Assembly (NCBI GenBank): GCA_029935695.1 | Contig: JAOZJV010000283.1 | Coordinates: forward strand, 1-5,308 | Source: Candidatus Krumholzibacteriia bacterium | GTDB lineage: Bacteria; Krumholzibacteriota; Krumholzibacteriia; LZORAL124-64-63 | DNA: 5,308 nt | Reading direction: 5' to 3' | In this document: positions 1 through 5,308 of the stretch, piece after piece | Numbering within the stretch: position 1 is the first letter of the stretch | Layout: the number at the start of each line of letters is the position of its first letter | Position numbers and translations under genes: made by a program | The notes under the pieces: generated by a model | Told to the model about the DNA's origin: nothing | What the model saw: the letters and a program-made list of their open reading frames with translations, nothing else | The model's database searches: none

Positions 1-1
1 G

Positions 2-2989
2 GCCCGTGCAGTGGGGCCGGCGGTGATGAGTGGCCGTATCAGTGCGTTGGATGTGCAGGATAACGACCCGCGATTGATGTATGTGGGCGCCGGTGGCGGC
101 GGCGTATGGCGCAGTCGCAACGGTGGCATCAGTTTCGAACCGGTTTTTGAAGACCATTGCCAGGCTATCGGCTCCATCTGCATCGACCAGGCCAGGCCCG
201 ATACGGTGTGGGTGGGCACCGGTGAAACCTGGGTGCGCAACAGCGTTTCCGTGGGTGATGGTATCTACAAATCCGTGGATGGCGGCAAAACCTGGGTCAA
301 CAAAGGCTTGGCTGATAGCGAACGCATCGGCGAAATCATTGTCCACCCGACCGAGCCGGATATCGTGTATGCGGCGGCTCTGGGCCACCTGTGGAACGCC
401 AACGAAGAACGTGGTTTGTTCAAAACCACCGATGGTGGTGAAACCTGGGAGAAAATTCTCTATATCGACGAGAACACCGGTTGCAGCGACATCGCCATGG
501 ATCCTCAGGAACCGGATATTCTGTACGCGGCCATGTGGGAATTCCGGCGTGCTCCTGATTTTTTTAACAGTGGCGGCCCGGGAAGCGGTTTGCACAAGAG
601 CATGGACGGCGGTAAAACCTGGAAGAAGTTGGAAAACGGTTTGCCCGAAGGAGAGTTGGGGCGAATTTCCATCGCGGTGATGCCTTCGCGCACCAGTGTT
701 CTGTATGCTTCGGTTGAGAGTGAAGAGACCGCCTTTTACCGGTCCAATGATTTGGGCGAGAGCTGGTTCGAGACAAGCGACGAGAAGTCCATCAAGGGCC
801 GGCCGTTCTATTTCAGCCACTTGGTGCCAGATCCCCAGGATCATGATCGCATCTACAAAATGAACACATTTATTTTGGTGAGCAACGATGGTGGCGAGCG
901 GTTCCAGGGTGTTGGCGGCTGGGTGCATGCCGATGGTCACGCTCTGTGGATCAATCCCAACAATCCGCGGCATCTGGTGCTGGGCACTGACGGCGGCGTG
1001 TACATCAGCTATGCCCGGGGCAGTGGCTTCCGGCATGTGAGCAACTTGCCCGTGAGTCAGTTTTACCGGGTGGCTGTGGATAACCGCGAACCGTTCCGGG
1101 TTTATGGCGGCTTGCAGGATAACGGCAGCTGGTTTGCGCCTTCGCGATCTCCTTCGGGCATAGAGAATTCCGATTGGGAGAACCTGGGCGGCGGTGACGG
1201 TTTTGCCGTGCTTGTTGATGCCCTGGATGAGGATATTGTTTATTGGGAATGGCAGGGCGGTAATATTAACCGCAAGGATTTGCGCACGGGCGAAAACAAG
1301 GACATCAAACCCCTGCCCTGGAGCGGCGGACCTGATTTGCGCTTCCACTGGAACATGCCCATTGCCGGCAGTCCCACTGACGCATCGCGGCTCTATGTGG
1401 GATCTCAATTCCTGCACCGCAGTGTTGATCGTGGTGAATCGTGGGAAACCATTTCCCCGGACCTGACCACCGACGACAAGGATTTACAGAGGCAGGAAGA
1501 GTCGGGTGGTTTGACCATCGACAACACCGCAGCCGAAAATCATTGCACCATTTTCAGCATCTGCGAATCGCCCCTTAACAAGAACATCATCTGGGTGGGA
1601 ACAGATGACGGCAATCTGCAGGTCACCAATGATGACGGGAAAAAGTGGCGCAAAGTCAGCGACGATATTGACGGCTTGCCTGAAGGAACCTGGGTCAGTT
1701 GTGTGGAAGCTTCATTCCACAATCCCAACGAAGCTTTTGTGACTTTCGATGGTCACCGCCGGGGCGACATGCAGTCTCATGTTTACCACACCGTGGACAT
1801 GGGCCGCACCTGGACCAGCATCACTACCGATGAAGTGTATGGCCACGCCCATGTCATCAGACAGGATCCGGTCAACGCGGATTTGCTTTTCCTGGGCACC
1901 GAAAGCGGTCTGTTTATTACTTTGGACAGAGGTTTGAACTGGGCTCGTTTCGAAGAGAATTTCCCTCAGGTCAGCGTGCGTGACCTGGTGATCCAGCAAC
2001 GGGAAAACTCCCTGGTGGCGGGCACCCATGGCCGGGGAATAATTATCATTGATGATATTACTCCTCTGCGCCAGTTGACCCGTGAAACTTTGAATAATGA
2101 TGTGACGATTATGGATTCCCGCCCTGCCGTGTTGCGCATTCCCCGCTGGGGATCAGGTGCCCCCGGTAATACCCACTATGCGGCCGGCAATCCCCGTTCG
2201 ACCGCGGTGATGACTTACTATTTGAAGAAGCGGCACATGTTCGGTGAGATGAAAATTGAAATATTTTCTCCTGAAGGCGAGTTGCTTAAGACACTGCCCG
2301 GAAGCAAGCGCAAGGGGATGAATTTTGTAACCTGGTCACCACGCCTCAAGCCACCGAAAGTGGCGCCATCTCCTACCTTGAATCCGCGGACATCTTTTGC
2401 CGGAGCCATGGGCCCCAACGCCCCTGAAGGTCGGTACAAGTATGTCATGACCAAGGGCAAAAAAACCTACGAAGGCTTTGTGGACGTAGGTTACGATGCG
2501 GCTTATCCTCACAACAAGGCCGACCGCAAAGTGCAGCAGGAAATCGTGAGCGAACTTTACGGCATGCTGTCGCACATGGCCTATGTGGCGGAAGCGGCCG
2601 CAGGAGTACGGGACGATGCCCGGGCCCGGGCCGAAGAGCTCAAGGAAAAAGATAAACTGGCCCGCCAACTGCGGAAGTTTGCCGAAGAGGTGGATGAATT
2701 CCACAGCACGCTGATGGTCACTGACGAAGTGCAGGGTATTGGCGGCCAGGAAAAATTGCGCGAAAAGGTGGTTGGTTTGTATGCGGCCATCGCCGGCTAT
2801 GGCGGTTTGCCCACAAACGGTCAGCGTTCCCGGTTGGCAGATTTTCGTGCCGACATCCTGAAGGCCAACGAAGAGTTTGTGGAGCTGACGGCCAAAGAAT
2901 TGGAAAAGCTCAACAAGAAGCTTTCGAAGAAAGACATGGAAGCAATCAATTTGCTGACTTTGGAAGAATATGAAAAGCAAAATGACTGA
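2..2989 (+). CDS. Sortilin/VPS10-like Asp-box (BNR) beta-propeller protein, often labelled glycosyl hydrolase; 5' end missing
   Basis: This is probably an exported protein of the roughly 1000-residue propeller family; substrate and activity are unknown. The frame stays open to the left edge. A GTG at 11 lies inside the family's conserved opening (GPAVMSGRIS), so it is not the real start, and the signal peptide must be upstream. Counting from that GTG, ten Asp boxes (S/T-x-D/N-x-G-x-x-W/F) lie between residues 35 and 644. Family signatures follow: YGGLQDNGSW (365-374), a second propeller opening near 499-532 with WVGTDDG, and GTHGRGIIIIDD (671-682). Next come a beta-rich, FlgD/Ig-like stretch (about 734-828) and a charged helical tail (about 835-990). 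There are six cysteines. 'Glycosyl hydrolase' labels in this family rest mainly on Asp boxes, and I see no FRIP-type sialidase motif. The gene overlaps apbE by 20 bases (8 if the second apbE ATG is used). The family call is firm; the function is not. Confidence 0.9.
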   Translation, partial: ARAVGPAVMSGRISALDVQDNDPRLMYVGAGGGGVWRSRNGGISFEPVFEDHCQAIGSICIDQARPDTVWVGTGETWVRNSVSVGDGIYKSVDGGKTWVNKGLADSERIGEIIVHPTEPDIVYAAALGHLWNANEERGLFKTTDGGETWEKILYIDENTGCSDIAMDPQEPDILYAAMWEFRRAPDFFNSGGPGSGLHKSMDGGKTWKKLENGLPEGELGRISIAVMPSRTSVLYASVESEETAFYRSNDLGESWFETSDEKSIKGRPFYFSHLVPDPQDHDRIYKMNTFILVSNDGGERFQGVGGWVHADGHALWINPNNPRHLVLGTDGGVYISYARGSGFRHVSNLPVSQFYRVAVDNREPFRVYGGLQDNGSWFAPSRSPSGIENSDWENLGGGDGFAVLVDALDEDIVYWEWQGGNINRKDLRTGENKDIKPLPWSGGPDLRFHWNMPIAGSPTDASRLYVGSQFLHRSVDRGESWETISPDLTTDDKDLQRQEESGGLTIDNTAAENHCTIFSICESPLNKNIIWVGTDDGNLQVTNDDGKKWRKVSDDIDGLPEGTWVSCVEASFHNPNEAFVTFDGHRRGDMQSHVYHTVDMGRTWTSITTDEVYGHAHVIRQDPVNADLLFLGTESGLFITLDRGLNWARFEENFPQVSVRDLVIQQRENSLVAGTHGRGIIIIDDITPLRQLTRETLNNDVTIMDSRPAVLRIPRWGSGAPGNTHYAAGNPRSTAVMTYYLKKRHMFGEMKIEIFSPEGELLKTLPGSKRKGMNFVTWSPRLKPPKVAPSPTLNPRTSFAGAMGPNAPEGRYKYVMTKGKKTYEGFVDVGYDAAYPHNKADRKVQQEIVSELYGMLSHMAYVAEAAAGVRDDARARAEELKEKDKLARQLRKFAEEVDEFHSTLMVTDEVQGIGGQEKLREKVVGLYAAIAGYGGLPTNGQRSRLADFRADILKANEEFVELTAKELEKLNKKLSKKDMEAINLLTLEEYEKQND
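113..1942 (+). repeat. Asp-box repeat array within the propeller gene
   Basis: Each box is eight codons and marks one beta-hairpin of a propeller blade. They lie at 113-136, 272-295, 425-448, 599-622, 743-766, 881-904, 1421-1444, 1625-1648, 1790-1813 and 1919-1942. A degenerate box at 1007-1030 (SYARGSGF) has Ala in place of the usual Asp. The boxes at 272, 425 and 599 are close in DNA as well as protein, sharing GG(C/T)GG(C/T)(A/G)AAACCTGG. The gap between 1030 and 1421 separates a first set of seven from a second set of four, which fits two stacked propellers as in related family members. That two-domain reading is an inference. Confidence 0.8.
2962..2966 (+). promoter_or_regulatory. Candidate ribosome binding site for apbE
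   Basis: GGAAG lies inside the last codons of the propeller gene. It is 3 bases from the ATG at 2970 and 15 bases from the ATG at 2982, so it is somewhat close for the first and far for the second. No better Shine-Dalgarno sequence is visible nearby, so the start may also rely on ribosomes finishing the upstream gene at 2987-2989. Confidence 0.35.
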
Positions 2990-4067
2990 TATAAAGACAG
3001 GTTATTTTGGGAAGTTCCCCCCGGGAACGTCCCTTTTGCCTTTGCTGTGGTTGTTGATCTGCCTTTCCGGTTGCGACCAGCCACCCACCGAACATGCCTT
3101 CACCTTCAAAACCATGGGCACAGTCGCATCGTGCAAACTGATGCTGCCCCAGGATTTAAAGCCTGGTGAGGTCGAGGACATCGTCCAGGGTTCTTTTTCG
3201 GATGTGAACACCGCACTGAGCACCTGGTTACCCGATTCAGAGATCAGTCGCCTCAGCCGGGCTGCTGCTGATTCGGCGGTGGCCGTATCGGAGTTGATGC
3301 GCACCTGTTTGCAGAAATCACAGCAGCTGAACACCCAAAGTGGTGGTGCTTTTGATCCCACGGCCGAGAGTTTGATGCGTCTTTGGGGATTTTATCGTCG
3401 GCAGGGAAGGCTGCCTGCCCAGGCTGCTCTGGATTCGGCATTGGCCGACCTTGGGCGCTGGCGTCTGGAAGATAATCCTGTCCGGGTCATCAAAGAAAAA
3501 CAGGGCACCCGTTTTGATCTGGGCGGAATTGCCAAAGGTCTGGCCGTGGATTTGGCGGCCACTCGTTTGCGTGAAGCCGGCGTGCACCATGGCCTGATTG
3601 ATTTGGGCGGGAACCTCTATTGTCTGGGTGGCGCCCAGGGCCGCGACGATTGGCGGGTGGGGATCCGCAACCCGCTCAACCGCGACGAACTCTTTGCCAC
3701 GGTTACCGTCAGCGAAGCATCAGTGGCTACCAGTGGGTCGTACGAGCGTTTTGTGATGATTGATGGCCGCCGGTATGGGCATATCATGAATCCGGCTACG
3801 GGTCGTCCGGCCGAGGGATTGCTCAGCGCCACGGTGATTGCCTCAGAAGGAATTCTGGCTGATGGTTTGTCCACGACTCTGTTTGTTTTGGGGCCAGAGA
3901 AAGCCATGGTCTTTCTGAGAGAATATTACTCAGAAGTGGAGGCCGTGCTGGTGTATCCCGGGGCTGAGGGCGCAGTCGATACGGTGATGGCTACCCAGCG
4001 GTTGCGTGGACGATTCTCATTGTTGCCGGGGTATGAAAAACAATATCAGGTAATATTTGCGGACTGA
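2970..4067 (+). CDS. apbE: FAD:protein FMN transferase, ApbE family lipoprotein
   Basis: ApbE enzymes transfer FMN from FAD to a Thr/Ser of target proteins such as NqrB/NqrC, RnfG/RnfD and other extracytoplasmic flavoproteins, using Mg2+. The 365-residue length is normal for the family. Residues 22-35 form a hydrophobic segment ending in the lipobox LSGC with Cys35, so the protein should be a lipoprotein facing the periplasm. Family motifs occur in order: TMGT (48-51), GAFDPT (126-131), DLGGIAKG (183-190), IDLGGN (210-215), TSGSYER (254-260), HIMNPATGRP (271-280) and ADGLSTTLFVLG (297-308). Asp298 and Thr302 of the last motif match the family's metal-site residues. The start could be ATG 2970 or ATG 2982; both overlap the propeller gene, which suggests one operon. 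The leader before the hydrophobic segment is long (about 21 residues from 2970), and a hairpin-forming sequence lies within it. No flavinylation target gene is in the window. The enzyme call is secure; the exact start is not. Confidence 0.95.
   Translation: MKSKMTDIKTGYFGKFPPGTSLLPLLWLLICLSGCDQPPTEHAFTFKTMGTVASCKLMLPQDLKPGEVEDIVQGSFSDVNTALSTWLPDSEISRLSRAAADSAVAVSELMRTCLQKSQQLNTQSGGAFDPTAESLMRLWGFYRRQGRLPAQAALDSALADLGRWRLEDNPVRVIKEKQGTRFDLGGIAKGLAVDLAATRLREAGVHHGLIDLGGNLYCLGGAQGRDDWRVGIRNPLNRDELFATVTVSEASVATSGSYERFVMIDGRRYGHIMNPATGRPAEGLLSATVIASEGILADGLSTTLFVLGPEKAMVFLREYYSEVEAVLVYPGAEGAVDTVMATQRLRGRFSLLPGYEKQYQVIFAD
3009..3037 (+). terminator. Terminator-like hairpin inside the 5' end of apbE (possible attenuator)
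   Basis: Arms GGGA (3009-3012) plus GTTCCC (3014-3019) pair with GGGAAC (3023-3028) plus TCCC (3030-3033). This gives ten base pairs broken by one A-G mismatch (3013 against 3029), with a CCC loop. TTTT follows at 3034-3037. The stem base is 20 bases past the propeller stop codon, a usual place for an intrinsic terminator, and the T-run follows only on the plus strand. The T-run is short, and the hairpin lies within apbE codons 14-23 on either start choice, so it may act only when apbE is not being translated. The structure is read directly from the sequence; the activity is inferred. Confidence 0.5.
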
Positions 4068-4072
4068 TTAAA

Positions 4073-5308
4073 TCAATCATTATCCAAAACACTTCTGACC
4101 ATGGCTGTGAGTTCAGTACTTACAAATGGTTTGGCAATGAAGTGCACATCTTCATCAAGAATTCCGTGGTGGGCAATCACGTTTGATGTGTATCCCGACA
4201 TGAACAGAACCTTGACTTTGGGGCAGTGGGGTCGGATTGATTTTTCCAGGTCCCTGCCATTCATTTCCGGCATCACAACATCGGTCAAAAGCAGATGGAT
4301 GGGTGTGCTGGATTCTTTGGCCCGGGCAATGGCCTGCAGAGGAGTTGCAGCAGACAAAATGTTGTAACCCTGCTGCTCAAGCATTCGTCTGGTAAGCTGC
4401 AGGAGTGAGGGTTCATCTTCCACCAGAAGAATCGTCTCCTGACCCTGCAATGATAAAATTGTTTTGTCTTGATCAACGATGGTCGAGGTTGAGTCCTCAC
4501 TTCTGGGGAAATATATCCGGAAAGTAGTGCCCTGATTCAGTTCACTGTAAACATTGATGAAACCATTGTTTTGTTTAACGATTCCATACACTGTGGCCAA
4601 GCCCAGCCCCGTGCCCTGGCCCGGGGCTTTGGTTGTGAAGAACGGTTCAAAAATATTCTTCAGTGTTTCTTTGGCAATGCCGCAACCATCATCGCTGACC
4701 ACCAACTGAACAAATTGCCCAATGCTGACTTCCGTGTGCCTGGATCGGTAAGCTTCGTCAAAGGTGACATTTTTTGTTTCGATGATGAGTTTGCCCACAC
4801 CGTCAATGGCATCCTTGGCGTTCACACAAAGATTGACCAGAATCTGGTCCAGTTGTGATGGGTCAATTTTTACCGGCCACAGCTCAGCTTCAGGCGACCA
4901 TTTCAGCTGAACATCTTCGCCAATGAGCCGGCGAAGCATGTTGAGCATACCAGACAGAGTATGGTTAAGGTCCAGGACCTGGGGCATGATTTCCTGTTTT
5001 CGGGCAAAAGCAAGCAGTTGATGGGTAAGATCAGCCGAGCGTTCAGTTGCAGCCTTGATTTCGTTTAAATCATTATGCAGGGAAGAAGTGGGAGGAACAT
5101 CTTCGAGGGCCATGTCAGTGTATCCGAGAATTACGCCCAGCATGTTGTTGAAGTCGTGGGCTATTCCCCCGGCAAGTCGTCCAATGGATTCCATTTTTTG
5201 AACCTGGCGGTATTGATCTTCTCTTTTGATTTCTTCGGTGATATCACGTTTAACTGCTACATAGTTCACGGTCGCACCAGAGGAGTCCAGAACGGGAGAG
5301 ATGGTGGC
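4073..5308 (-). CDS. Hybrid sensor histidine kinase (PAS end, HisKA, HATPase, receiver); N-terminus missing
   Basis: This is the C-terminal part of a two-component hybrid kinase that would autophosphorylate on His and pass the phosphate to its own receiver domain. The frame is open through base 5308. The GTG at 5269 lies within the closing strands of a PAS domain (NYVAVKRDITEE follows it), so it is not the start, and the sensor portion lies to the right of the window. Counting from that codon, the H-box GGIAHDFNN has His38 (codon 5156-5158). The N-box VNLCVNAKDA has Asn150. G1 is DDGCG (193-197), the F-box is IFEPFFTTK (206-214) and G2 is GQGTGLGLA (217-225). The receiver (about 279-395) keeps Glu284/Asp285, the phosphoacceptor Asp330 (codon 4280-4282), Ser358 and Lys380, so both modules look active. 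No transmembrane segment or output domain is present in this part. The gene converges on apbE with a 5-base gap. The ligand and partner regulator cannot be told from here. Confidence 0.95.
   Translation of the reverse strand, partial: ATISPVLDSSGATVNYVAVKRDITEEIKREDQYRQVQKMESIGRLAGGIAHDFNNMLGVILGYTDMALEDVPPTSSLHNDLNEIKAATERSADLTHQLLAFARKQEIMPQVLDLNHTLSGMLNMLRRLIGEDVQLKWSPEAELWPVKIDPSQLDQILVNLCVNAKDAIDGVGKLIIETKNVTFDEAYRSRHTEVSIGQFVQLVVSDDGCGIAKETLKNIFEPFFTTKAPGQGTGLGLATVYGIVKQNNGFINVYSELNQGTTFRIYFPRSEDSTSTIVDQDKTILSLQGQETILLVEDEPSLLQLTRRMLEQQGYNILSAATPLQAIARAKESSTPIHLLLTDVVMPEMNGRDLEKSIRPHCPKVKVLFMSGYTSNVIAHHGILDEDVHFIAKPFVSTELTAMVRSVLDND

Noticed and set aside
2618..2631. Perfect 14-base GC palindrome GCCCGGGCCCGGGC.
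   Set aside because: It comes from alternating Ala-Arg codons (ARARA) in the helical tail of the propeller protein and has no T-run or matching copy.
2336..2980. Open minus-strand frame of 214 codons opposite the propeller tail.
   Set aside because: It lies wholly opposite a well-supported coding region, its product resembles no known family, and it has no clear ribosome site. The same holds for the other antisense and out-of-frame openings in the window.
3783..3812. NPATG in ApbE where the E. coli type has DPRTG.
   Set aside because: Asn at this site is common in ApbE homologues, and all other motifs including ADGLST are intact, so it does not suggest an inactive enzyme.
4036..4057. On the minus strand, an AATAT/ATATT stem with a 6-base loop followed by G and five T residues, just past the kinase stop.
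   Set aside because: The stem is five A-T pairs only, too weak for a usual intrinsic terminator, and it lies in apbE coding sequence. A fold-energy calculation could reopen it.
4597..4631. GCCCC and GGGGC arms followed by TTT on the plus strand, a possible apbE terminator.
   Set aside because: It is over 500 bases past the apbE stop, has only five pairs and a long loop, and encodes the conserved G2 box of the kinase on the other strand.
5267..5293. DSSGATV in the kinase frame resembles the ApbE flavinylation motif (S/T)GA(T/S).
   Set aside because: It lies in the turn between the last PAS strands, where D-x-x-G is common. The domain is probably cytoplasmic, out of reach of a periplasmic ApbE, and the spacing from Asp differs from NqrB/NqrC sites. 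Chance match.

Overview
The window holds three protein-coding genes packed with almost no intergenic space. Two are on the plus strand and overlap each other. One is on the minus strand and converges on them. The outer two genes run off the window ends. No RNA gene, mobile element, CRISPR array or gene-free stretch over 300 bases is visible.

Positions 2-2989 (+) encode the body of a large secreted-type beta-propeller protein. It carries ten recognisable Asp-box (BNR) repeats plus one degenerate one, followed by a small beta-domain and a helical C-terminal tail. It belongs to the sortilin/VPS10-like, roughly 1000-residue family that databases often label 'glycosyl hydrolase'; its real activity is unknown. 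The signal peptide and true start lie to the left of the window. Positions 2970-4067 (+) encode an ApbE-type FAD:protein FMN transferase with a lipoprotein signal. Its start codon lies inside the end of the propeller gene, so the two are probably co-transcribed. Positions 4073-5308 (-) encode the C-terminal part of a hybrid sensor histidine kinase (end of a PAS domain, HisKA, HATPase and receiver). It ends five bases from the apbE stop codon.

The organism looks like a Gram-negative bacterium of moderate GC content. The propeller family is common in Bacteroidota, Acidobacteriota, Gemmatimonadota and related, often uncultured, lineages. A hybrid PAS kinase and a lipoprotein ApbE also fit. The sequence alone does not fix the phylum.

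All three proteins are recognisable and I see no convincing new system. The least expected signal is at the RNA level. A GC-rich hairpin followed by four T residues, about 20 bases past the propeller stop codon, sits inside the first codons of apbE. It has the form of an intrinsic terminator or attenuator and could make apbE expression depend on translation across the overlap.
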